Shown in pieces: positions 25,627 to 35,300 of a stretch of DNA of 64,000 nt (position 1 is the stretch's first letter; each line of letters opens with the position of its first letter). The notes beneath the pieces were generated by a model, which was not told where the DNA came from, made no database searches, and saw only the letters and a list, made by a program, of their open reading frames with translations. The translations under genes were made by a program, and so were the position numbers. Location of the stretch: contig JAGCPF010000051.1 in the NCBI GenBank assembly GCA_017642335.1, forward strand, positions 1 through 64,000. The letters are read 5' to 3'. Source of the stretch: Fibrobacter sp. Lineage in GTDB: Bacteria > Fibrobacterota > Fibrobacteria > Fibrobacterales > Fibrobacteraceae.

Positions 25627-28600
25627 ATGCCGTTTTTTATTGTTCTCTTTTTTGCACTTACGACACTTGTCGTAGCAGCAGAACAGGAGCAACCGACCCC
25701 CTACGACCTTATCAGGCCTATGTGGCCAATGAAATGGGACACGGCTGCCACTGACCAAGGTGGAACTGTCGAAAGTTTCAGCAAATATGTGCCGAACAGA
25801 AGAAAGCACAACACCGTTCCCCCTGTCGGCTCCGTACCGCAGGACTTCGTCGCGAACGGTTTTATCCCCGATACGCTTAACCAAGCTTTCCGTGACGCGC
25901 AGAACCTCCGCATCGGCCGTATCCGTGTGAACCAGGCCGGTTATCTTCCCGACGATCCGGAAATGCAGTTCTACTATGTTTCTGACGGTTCGTGCTCCGA
26001 AACATTCTCTATCGTAGACCTTAACGGAAACGAAGTCGCCACCGGCGGAACATTCACGTCTAGCGGGCACAAGACCTCTGCCCACTGGGAAATCAAGGCC
26101 GGTACAGACGCGGCCACCAACAACCAGGGCCGTTACGAAACAACTGCCGACGCTCCCTCCGGAACCGTATGTATCGGTAACATCGTCCAGCTGGCAGGAA
26201 GCCTTTCCCTCGATACCCGCTACCGCATCAAGGTGCTCAAGCAATATTCGTCCACGTTCATCATCAGCCAGCGCGTGTACTCCATGGTCCGCGACGCATT
26301 ACTCAAGTTCTATGGCATCAACCGCAGCGGCAACTCGGAATCGTGGTTCCACAAGCCGAGCCACACTAAGGACGGCGCTGGTCCGGTCGTGAACGACATC
26401 GGCGGAGCCGTTGCCGGCGGCGTATCCTTCAAGGAAGGTGACCTGCAAGGCGGTTGGTACGACTGCGGTGACCACCTGAAGGAATCCTATACGCAAGCTT
26501 ATGCATTCATGGTTCTCGCCGTTGTCGCAGGCGGCAACCCGGACCGTGACGACGACCATTACGCCTACAACCATGGCGAAACAATCAACACGGACGGTAT
26601 CCCCGACATTCTGCGCGAAGCCAAGCACGGAGCGGATTTCTTCCTGAGAGCCTACCGCGCCGCAAACGGCGTCATCGACAACATGCCGGTTTCCATCGGA
26701 AACTTCGGTGCCGACCACAGCTGGTGGGGACGCCCGGAAAACCAGGACGCACTCCCGGCCACGCTCGCCCGCCGCGGCGGCCCGCACGAACGTGACGTGC
26801 GCCTGGGCGAGCTCAACGCAAACGTTTCGAGTGAAATCGCCGCAGGCCTTGCCATCTTGGGGCGCGAATACGCCACCTACGACAAGGCGTTCGCCGACTC
26901 CTGTAAGATGCTCGCCACGCAACTCTATGAATTTGCAAAAGACCTCGCCCTCGGCCGCAAGACTTACGCAAACAACAAGTACAAAGGCGACTGGGGAACC
27001 CCGGCCTATAGCGGCAGCAACTCCTACCTCGATGACATCAGCGTCGCAGCTATCGCCCTCCATTTCGGCACCTATCCGGATTCCGGCATGAAGTACCTGA
27101 ACGACGCAGTCGAAGACAAGTCGATCGGCGTAGAACAGGAACCCGGCGTGGGCTTCTTCCGCGGCGGTTGGTTTGCCGGTTCCCGCGACGGCATGCGCAA
27201 GTCCAGTAACACAGACTGGGCCAACGTCCAGACTTACGCCCTCTACGCATTCTACAAGCTGTTGCTCAAGGATGACGCCACCGCCGAAAGCTTTGGCATC
27301 AGCAAAGAAGACCGCCTGTGGTATGCCGAAAACGTCGCATTCATGCTCGCGAACAACGTCGCGGCAAGATCCGGCGAAGGCTCGACCTCCATCACGATTC
27401 CCAACCCGAGCGATGGCACCAGGAACGTTTCTGCAACCGACCTTTGGTACCAGATGCAAACCCAGATGGCCTGGATCTACAACCGCTACCAGGCAGGCAA
27501 CATCTTTGACGTATTCGCCTATGCCGATGTGACCAAGGACCTCGAAGGCATCCGCCTGCCCCAGAAGGGCGTGCAGAACTGGAACTCCGCCAAGATGAAG
27601 CAGCTCGGTATCAACCAGCTCAACTACCTCTTCGGCGTGAACCCGTGGGATATTTCCTTCCTGATTGGCGTGGGTGACAAGAGCGACAACCACCCGCACC
27701 ACCGCGGCGCCAACCCTGAAGGCAAGAACATGCCCGGCGCAGGCTACAGGTACACCCCGCCCACCGGAGCCATCTTTGGCGGTGTCCCGCCCGAGGGCAA
27801 CAACGAATGGGTTCCGAGTACACTCAGCTGGGAAGACTACTTCAAGTCCGAGACCTGTATCGACGGTACCGCGATGTTCCTCGCCGCCGCCACCACCGCC
27901 ATCAAGGAAGAAGACCGCAACCGCGCTCCTTCCAAGATTAACGTGGAAATCCGCTACGTCGGATTCGATTCCGCCATCGTGAAGATTTCGCAGGACGTCC
28001 GCGGTCCGGCAATGATCCTGTACAGCACCAGCGAAACCGGCCCCTTCAACATCGCCGTCAAGGACTCCGTCCCCGGCGTTGCGCACGACATCCACATGAC
28101 CGGGCTCCAGAACGGAACCACCTACTACTTCAAGGTTGTCGCCATCAACGCCCGCAGCGAGGCCTACTCGACCAAGTGGCTGGTCGACAGCACCAGCACG
28201 CCGTTCTCGTTTACCACACTGGCTAGCCAGCCGGGACCGGCCGACATCCAGAACGTGAAGGTCTGCAACCTTTCTGCCGACAGTGCCGAAATCATGTGGT
28301 ACACTCCGAACGGCCAGTACGAATCCAAGATGTACTGGGATACCGTCCAGACCACCTACGACAAGATGCGGTGGAATACCGGCGAAGGCAACGCCGATGT
28401 ATCGGGCATCCCCACGAACTTCCACTACGTAAAGATTGGCGGACTCGAAGAAAAGACGACCTACTACTACTGCGTCGAAAGCAACGGAGTCCGCAGGTGC
28501 AACAACGACAAGAACCAGCCCCTCAAGTTTACGACTCCGGTACGGCGCTACAACTTCGACGTCAGCGTGTACCAGTACGAGTTCACCGGTTTGGACTTCT

Positions 28601-31600
28601 TGAACTTGAACCTCATCAACAACGAAGACAAACCCTTCAGTGACCTGACGCTACGCTTCTACGTCACCGCAAGGCCCGAAGAAATCGAGGCTACGCCGGG
28701 CGTGAACAACCAGCCGGGCACCTGTCCGTTGCTCGTCGACGAAGATATCTGCCAGGCCTACGACGAAGCCGGCTTCAACAGGCCCTGCGTCAACAAGAAC
28801 GGCGAAAGCGTCGACGACTCCCTGCGTTACTACCTGAGACACGCAGTCCCCGTCAAGCTCGAAGACACCTACGACCCCGCGACAGGGACATACGACTGGT
28901 ACATTCCTATCCCGCTTGGCGGAACCACGATCAAGTCGTCTTCGCGTATGCGTATCGACATCGGCGTCTCGTCGGGTATCTACCAGAACGGAATTTGCGA
29001 AACGCTCCGCACTCCGTCCAAGAAGCGCCTTTCTTCCACTTCGGGAGACTGGTCCTGGTCGCCCCACACGCGTGACGTAGACGGTGCCGACTATGACGGC
29101 GTTCCGGTCTGGGACAAGGACCAGGGCGATATCGAACAAGCTCCGGTCAACCCCTACATTGTCGTCTACCGCAAGGACGAATTCATCTCCGGTTTCAGCC
29201 CGTCTTATCAGGAAATGATAACGAAGAAGGCCGACTACAAGATGACGGTCGCTTTCAACCCGCCGTTCAACGTATCCAACGGTTCTTACATCAAGCTCGA
29301 TTCCTCCACCAGCACGATGCATGTCCGTGGAACGGCACTCATCACCGAGAGCGGCTATGTGACCGACATCTGGGTCAACGGCGTGGCACTCACTCCCGAA
29401 CAGCTGAAAACGGCTGCCGTATACAACTACGAAACCGGCAAGTACGACCTCGACATCCCGGCCAAGATGACTATCGGTACGAACAAAGTTGACATTACCG
29501 TGTTCGCAGGCCCCAACCCGGAATGCAGCGAATGCCAGGAAAACGGTGGCTGTGCCTTCGTGAACCGTACCTACTACGTCCAGTTCAGCAAGGGCGACCG
29601 TACCGCTGGTAAGCTTCAGCTTGTCCGCGAAGACGGAAGCGCCGTAACGAGCCCCGTGACCGACAGCCCGATGAAGTTCAAGATTCTCGTGAGCGACAAG
29701 GACAACGCGAAGAACCCCACCGTGAGCGTCTCGCTGTTCAACTCGCGCACCGGTGAATCTTCGAGCGTCACACTGAACCGGACAAACGAAGCGCTCGGCT
29801 ACTTCGAAAGCGAATGGCTCTCCGCCGTAAAGCAGGAAGAAACGAACCTCCCGAACGTTGCCCTGCTGGGCGGAGACACCGTCACGGTCATCTACATTGA
29901 CGCCGGAGACGATGAAGACTCCACAGCACAATACTTCTATGCAAAGCCGACGACCCCGATTCCGCAGCTTGCAAAGTTGGTTGACACGGATTGCAATTCT
30001 GCCGCCGACCAGGTTAGCCTCGTATTTACCGGGAGCAAGTTCGACAACGACAAGATCAAGCTGGACAGCATCGTCGTCACCCTTGACGGCGAAAGCGCCT
30101 ACACCCAGGTGGCAAAGCCCGCAACAGGCGTCGTGGGCGACGAAGTCTCCATACCTCTGGGAGATGCATTCCCGGCCATTGCCGACCCCACCGGAAAGGT
30201 TGTCATCTACATGACGGAAACGGGCTCAGTCAAGACTGCCGAAATTCAGATAACTGACGCCGTTACTCCGACGCTTGTCAGCGTGACCATCCTTGAAAAC
30301 GAGAACCATGCGAATCCGCAGGACACGCTCAAGGTCATATTCTCCGAGCCGGTCATTCTGGCATCCAAGACCATCTGGCCGTTCCGCATTACCGACGGCG
30401 CAGCAGAAATCCCGCAGGAATCCATCAATGTCCGCGGAGCCACAACGACAGACAACGGCAAGAGCTGGCAATATGTCATTGAAGGCAACAATGCCGGCAG
30501 CATGGTCAGGCAGGGCTACAAGGCAGAAATCGCAGCCGGCTTCGAAGTCACCGACCTGGTGGGCAACGCGCTCTCCACTTGTAACGGTCCGGTCACCATC
30601 ACGGAATCCGTGCGTCCGGTGCCCGCCCGCTATGCGTCGATTATCGACTCGACTGGCGACGGCCAGCCCGACATGATCTACATCGAGTTCACCAAGGTTC
30701 TCCGCGACAAGGACATGTTCGACACCATCGACGTCTACTGGGGCAACCCGGATATCTACAAGGCGTTCGCTATGCCGCAGGGCGGCTGGAATCTTGACAC
30801 GCTCCTGGGCGACATCATTGAAAAGACTTCCTACGTAGTCGATTCGTCTAAGGGAACTTGGTCTACCAAGGAAAAGACCTTCTGCGAAACTGTCAATATA
30901 CCGGATACGACCTACACCACTGTCGAAGAGCTCGACTCCACGACAGGCGAGCTCGTAAAGCGCCAGGTGATCCAATCCATCGGCCAGAAGACGGTGACAG
31001 ACATGTCCAAGTGCACACACACCATTGACTCCACGTTCATCCCGGCGACAACCGAAGTCACCGAGCAGGTGCAGAGCCAGTATTCCATCATCCGCATACC
31101 TATCCCGAACGGTGTATTCAAGAACGCCACCTACGGCAGCCGCAACGGCAGTGGTCTCATCCTGCCGAGGCAGGGCCCGCTGGGAGGATTCTTCGACGAC
31201 AACACCGCTCCCCTCTCCGACAAGTGCCCGCCCATTATCCTGAAGGCATCCTGGAAAGGTATCGACATGCAAGACGCCGGACAGACGGACCTGCTAACCA
31301 TCACCATGTCCGAACCGTTGGATTCTGTGCCGGGACAGCCTTACCTCATCGAAAGGCAACGTGACGGCAACTCGGGAGTGTTCATCGAAAAGGGACATCT
31401 CAGTCGAATTGACCACACGCAGCTGAATTCGACGACATTTATCTATTACTACAATGACGACGACAACTTGACGACAACGGTGCATATCGGCGACTACATC
31501 AGGCTCGTCTCCGACAACGGCATGAGCTTCTACAAGGATGCCGCCGGATCGTTTGCGGGCATCGAAAACCCCTGGGTCCCTGTCGTCGGTATCGTGAGCA

Positions 31601-32205
31601 ACGTGAAGATCAAGGTCTCGATGCCGGAGCATCTCGTTACCGGCAACAAGGAATGGGTCTACAACGGCGCCGCCCTCACAAAGGACCAGTCGTTCAGGCT
31701 TTCTGTCAAGGACAAGAGCGAAAACGAGATTGTCCTTGCCGAGGGTAGCGGAATGCTCAAACCGGTCAAGACAGCCCCGGTCAGCAACTATGTCCATGGC
31801 GGCCCAGTATTCCAGATCGACCTCACTCTGCCTCAGGTCCTCGAAAATACCCTATCTGGCGAAGCCAAGCGCGATTACAAGCTCAAGCTGGAAGTGGATT
31901 TGTTCACGAACCTCGGCTCGTTCATAAACAAGGTAACGTACAACTTCAGCCTTAACGACATGAAGGAATACATCAACGCGAACAGCACCGTGACGCTGTA
32001 TCTGGAATGGTGTTCTGTTGAAGGGACTCCTCTCAGCGAGAAGGGCAAGAAGATCGGAACCGGCGCATACATTGCCCGCTACGACATCACGGCGAAGGGC
32101 GAGTACGTGGCACAGCAGCCTGACGACGGCGACAAGATTTCGACAAAGAAGAAGAATGTCACCGGCACAATCTCGTTCGGCTTCCGCCGCAACCACAAAA
32201 AGTAA
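25627..32205 (+). CDS. Giant GH9 cellulase (2192 aa), multidomain, secreted
   Basis: An endoglucanase-type enzyme acting on cellulose outside the cell. Signal peptide about 1-18; CelD_N-type Ig domain about 97-190 (IRVNQAGYLPDDPEMQFYYV); GH9 (alpha/alpha)6 barrel about 215-757. Active-site residues are visible: Asp279 and Asp282 in GGWYDCGDH, the His/Arg signature HPHHRGANP (about 689-697), and the acid Glu742 in KSETCIDG. After this come an FN3 module (about 768-860), a purple-phosphatase-like FN3 module (about 866-970), a CBM-like beta module (about 972-1140) and several Ig-like modules. Two of these open with a Ca-binding-like Asp motif (DTDCNSAADQ, DSTGDGQPDM). The C-terminal part ends in the basic tail KKKNVTGTISFGFRRNHKK, like the basic terminal domain of Fibrobacter glycanases. 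AAGGAGG precedes the ATG and a terminator follows. About 1430 residues follow the catalytic domain, unusual for GH9. Confidence 0.93.
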   Translation: MPFFIVLFFALTTLVVAAEQEQPTPYDLIRPMWPMKWDTAATDQGGTVESFSKYVPNRRKHNTVPPVGSVPQDFVANGFIPDTLNQAFRDAQNLRIGRIRVNQAGYLPDDPEMQFYYVSDGSCSETFSIVDLNGNEVATGGTFTSSGHKTSAHWEIKAGTDAATNNQGRYETTADAPSGTVCIGNIVQLAGSLSLDTRYRIKVLKQYSSTFIISQRVYSMVRDALLKFYGINRSGNSESWFHKPSHTKDGAGPVVNDIGGAVAGGVSFKEGDLQGGWYDCGDHLKESYTQAYAFMVLAVVAGGNPDRDDDHYAYNHGETINTDGIPDILREAKHGADFFLRAYRAANGVIDNMPVSIGNFGADHSWWGRPENQDALPATLARRGGPHERDVRLGELNANVSSEIAAGLAILGREYATYDKAFADSCKMLATQLYEFAKDLALGRKTYANNKYKGDWGTPAYSGSNSYLDDISVAAIALHFGTYPDSGMKYLNDAVEDKSIGVEQEPGVGFFRGGWFAGSRDGMRKSSNTDWANVQTYALYAFYKLLLKDDATAESFGISKEDRLWYAENVAFMLANNVAARSGEGSTSITIPNPSDGTRNVSATDLWYQMQTQMAWIYNRYQAGNIFDVFAYADVTKDLEGIRLPQKGVQNWNSAKMKQLGINQLNYLFGVNPWDISFLIGVGDKSDNHPHHRGANPEGKNMPGAGYRYTPPTGAIFGGVPPEGNNEWVPSTLSWEDYFKSETCIDGTAMFLAAATTAIKEEDRNRAPSKINVEIRYVGFDSAIVKISQDVRGPAMILYSTSETGPFNIAVKDSVPGVAHDIHMTGLQNGTTYYFKVVAINARSEAYSTKWLVDSTSTPFSFTTLASQPGPADIQNVKVCNLSADSAEIMWYTPNGQYESKMYWDTVQTTYDKMRWNTGEGNADVSGIPTNFHYVKIGGLEEKTTYYYCVESNGVRRCNNDKNQPLKFTTPVRRYNFDVSVYQYEFTGLDFLNLNLINNEDKPFSDLTLRFYVTARPEEIEATPGVNNQPGTCPLLVDEDICQAYDEAGFNRPCVNKNGESVDDSLRYYLRHAVPVKLEDTYDPATGTYDWYIPIPLGGTTIKSSSRMRIDIGVSSGIYQNGICETLRTPSKKRLSSTSGDWSWSPHTRDVDGADYDGVPVWDKDQGDIEQAPVNPYIVVYRKDEFISGFSPSYQEMITKKADYKMTVAFNPPFNVSNGSYIKLDSSTSTMHVRGTALITESGYVTDIWVNGVALTPEQLKTAAVYNYETGKYDLDIPAKMTIGTNKVDITVFAGPNPECSECQENGGCAFVNRTYYVQFSKGDRTAGKLQLVREDGSAVTSPVTDSPMKFKILVSDKDNAKNPTVSVSLFNSRTGESSSVTLNRTNEALGYFESEWLSAVKQEETNLPNVALLGGDTVTVIYIDAGDDEDSTAQYFYAKPTTPIPQLAKLVDTDCNSAADQVSLVFTGSKFDNDKIKLDSIVVTLDGESAYTQVAKPATGVVGDEVSIPLGDAFPAIADPTGKVVIYMTETGSVKTAEIQITDAVTPTLVSVTILENENHANPQDTLKVIFSEPVILASKTIWPFRITDGAAEIPQESINVRGATTTDNGKSWQYVIEGNNAGSMVRQGYKAEIAAGFEVTDLVGNALSTCNGPVTITESVRPVPARYASIIDSTGDGQPDMIYIEFTKVLRDKDMFDTIDVYWGNPDIYKAFAMPQGGWNLDTLLGDIIEKTSYVVDSSKGTWSTKEKTFCETVNIPDTTYTTVEELDSTTGELVKRQVIQSIGQKTVTDMSKCTHTIDSTFIPATTEVTEQVQSQYSIIRIPIPNGVFKNATYGSRNGSGLILPRQGPLGGFFDDNTAPLSDKCPPIILKASWKGIDMQDAGQTDLLTITMSEPLDSVPGQPYLIERQRDGNSGVFIEKGHLSRIDHTQLNSTTFIYYYNDDDNLTTTVHIGDYIRLVSDNGMSFYKDAAGSFAGIENPWVPVVGIVSNVKIKVSMPEHLVTGNKEWVYNGAALTKDQSFRLSVKDKSENEIVLAEGSGMLKPVKTAPVSNYVHGGPVFQIDLTLPQVLENTLSGEAKRDYKLKLEVDLFTNLGSFINKVTYNFSLNDMKEYINANSTVTLYLEWCSVEGTPLSEKGKKIGTGAYIARYDITAKGEYVAQQPDDGDKISTKKKNVTGTISFGFRRNHKK

Positions 32206-32230
32206 TCGCTACGACAGAAGAAAATAACAA

Positions 32231-32266
32231 GGCCGCGTATCCTTAAAGGACGCGGTCTTTTTTTTA
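32231..32266 (+). terminator. Terminator after the first GH9 gene
   Basis: GCCGCGT-a-TCC pairs with GGACGCGGT (with one bulge) around a short A-rich loop, then eight T. Confidence 0.8.
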
Positions 32267-32343
32267 CGCTGATTTATGGGCATTTTTGCGTGATATGGAA
32301 AACGGCAATACTGCAAACGCTTTCATTTTGCGCTTTTTTAAAG

Positions 32344-32349
32344 TATATT
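32344..32349 (+). promoter_or_regulatory. -10 box of the second GH9 gene
   Basis: TATATT with the predicted +1 near 32356, leaving a 23-nt leader before the ATG at 32379. It supports the start chosen there over the longer reading that would begin upstream of this box. Confidence 0.4.
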
Positions 32350-32378
32350 TAGGTATTAACACACCCCATTTACCTGCT

Positions 32379-35300
32379 ATGAAAAAAATATTATTTTTAG
32401 CTATTTTCCTTGGCGCATTCTGTTCCGAGATTTTCGGAGCCGTCGCGGCCCTTCCCAACATTGACCGCACCTGTTCCACTTGCGAACGCCGTTATCTCGA
32501 TTCCCTGAACGCCTACAATAGGCGTCCGATTCGCTTGAACCAGGCAGGGTTCCGTCCGCAAGACTACAAGTACGCCTACGTGGCCGACTTCCCCGTCGGA
32601 ACCAAGTTCTCCGTTGTCGATGCGAACAGCGGCATCGAGGCTTTCAGCGGAGTTACATCGAACATCGGCCAGGCCGTCAAGCCAAACATCTGGATTAACG
32701 GCGCGTTCAAATCCACGGCCAGCATCTACGAGTTCGGATCGCAGGATTCCATAAGCAGCAAAACCGAGCTTCTTACCCGCGCGGACTTCACACAACTTAA
32801 CAAGCAGGGCGAATATTTCCTTGTCATCAACAAGGACACTTCCGCCACGTTCCACATTCATCCGTCCATCTATAACGCCATCCTTGAAAATGCGCTGCAG
32901 TTCTTCGGAGTCCAGCGTTGCGGTGACACGAAATCGCATTTCCACGCCCCCTGCCACTTGAAGGACGGTTCCGCCGTCCATCACGACCTCACAGGCGGTT
33001 GGCATGACTGCGGCGACCACTTCAAGGTTTCCGAGACTCTGGGATACACGGCTTACGTGCTCTCGATGGTCTATCTAGTTTACGAAGACAAGGCCGAAGA
33101 CCGCTATGGCGAATCTTATGCCGACACCGTGTTCACCGACGGTATTCCCGACATTCTCTACGAAGCGAAAATCGGCACGGACTACCTGCTCAAGCTCTAC
33201 AACGCCTCCAAGGAAGACGGGCTGATTGCCCAGGGCGACATGTACCACTCCGTGGGCGTCGGATCCGAGGACCACCAGTACTGGGACCTCCCCGAACGCC
33301 AGGACAAGCAGTCTTTCGCCAAGGGCGGCCCCGACCGTGAAGTCGCAAAGGGCATCGGCACCAACACGGCAGGTATCTTCGCCGCAGCCATGGCAAACGT
33401 TGCCAAGGGTTTCGAAATCCTCAAGCCGGACTATTCTAAAGAACTTCTCGACGCGGCAAAGGACATCTATGCAAAGATTGTCGCCCCCAGCTTCTTGAGC
33501 GGCAACGGCTGCTCCGTGGGAGGCGGTCAAAGCACGGACGGACTCAAGGGTTTCTATCCCGGCGCAGGAGTCTGCTTCGACGACGCCGCTGCCGCCGCAC
33601 TCGCCCTCTGGTATGCGACCGGCGACCCCACCTACGGAAACGACCTGTACAAGAACACGAGAATCAACAACAACGCCGAAAACGCGCGCTATAACATGGA
33701 ATACTTCAAGGCCGGCTACCTCGGCCACGTCAGCGGATTCAGCCCCGGTGGCTGGGCAACCGACTACGAAAACGTCCATGCCTACGTTTTGTTCGCCCTG
33801 CAGAAACTGATTCTCGGGAAGGAAGAGGTCGCCCGTGCTCTCGGGATGTCCGACATCGAAAGGGACTCCCTCTCCATGCGCGTCATGGCTTCTTTCCGCA
33901 AGCTCATCAACGACAGCACCAACGACGGAGATTCCCTGGTGTTGACCAACCCGGGCACCGCAGGCGAGCCGCACGAAGGTGCGACGAAACTGCACGTGAT
34001 CCCTCCCTACAACCTCGTCTGGACATCGTTCGACTGGGGCGTCATCCGCTACAACCTCGGTACGGCCAACGCAGTGTTCCTGATGTATGAACTGACCGGC
34101 GACGAACGCTACCTCCGCGTCGCCCTCGACAACATGTACTATGCGCTCGGTGCAAACCCGTGGGACATTTCCTTCCTGCTCGGTGCCGGCGACAAGAACC
34201 CGCAGCACCCGCACAACCGCGCAGCAAACCCGGACGGCTACAACGCCGGCGGCATGCCCTACGAATACAAGTGCCCCAAGGGCGCACTCATGGGCGGCAG
34301 GGCCCCCAACCTCACCTTAATCGAAGACTGGGAAAAGTATACCTCCACCGAAACCTGCGTTGACTTTTCGGCACAATTCTTGTTCCCAGCACAGAGCCTC
34401 GCGAACAAGCTGCCCCCCGACAACGAAGGCCCGTTGTTCAGCAACATCATAGGCACCCCGATTTCGGAAACGGAAGCCATCATCAGCTGGAACACCAACG
34501 AAGTCGCCCTGGTCACCGTATTCTACGCAACGCAGCCCAACGGGGAAGACCTTAAAACAGCACAGCAGAGCGAGCCGAGCAAGGATGGCAGCATAAAACT
34601 TACCGGGCTCACCCCCAACGCAACGTACTACTTCTACCTGGAAGGCGTGGACACCAAGCGAAATATTTCCAAGGATGACAACCACGGTCAATGGTACAGC
34701 TTTACCATGTCGCTCCAGCCCATCACCATCAGCGGAGTGACCATCTGCCAGGTAGACCACCGCAGCGCCAAGATTTACTGGTGGAGCAGCAGCCGATCCA
34801 ACGGCATCGTCAACTACGGGACATCGTCCGGCGCCCCCACGGAATCGCAGGTGGCATCGGGCGGAGCCGTACTCTTCCACGAAGCGGAACTGACCGGTCT
34901 CAAGTCCGGGACAACCTACTACTTCACGGTTTCTTCGGGAACCGCGAAATCCACTGAATATTCCTTCACGACCGAAGCGCACGACGTCTATGCGGACCTC
35001 GACATTGTCATCAAGCCTTCTTCGTACCAATCTCCATGTAGCAACTGGCGCGATTGCCAGCAGTTCATCATCTCCATCACGAACAACGACACAATTCCCT
35101 TCGAAGATTTCGAGATGCGTTTCTACGTCAATCAAGACTCACTTACCCCAGTCACCTATATCGTGCAGAAATATGGTGGTGGCGGCTTAGTCAATGGGTC
35201 CGCAACCATCTCCTATGACAAGCCTCAATCGGACGGAATAGGCGGATACTACCTGCCTATCAAGGTCAATGGCCAGCTGGAAGTCTCCGGAAGAATTGTA

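Noticed and set aside
26299-28425. 708-codon ORF opposite the first GH9 gene.
   Set aside because: Shadow of GC-rich third positions in the GH9 gene; no motifs or RBS.
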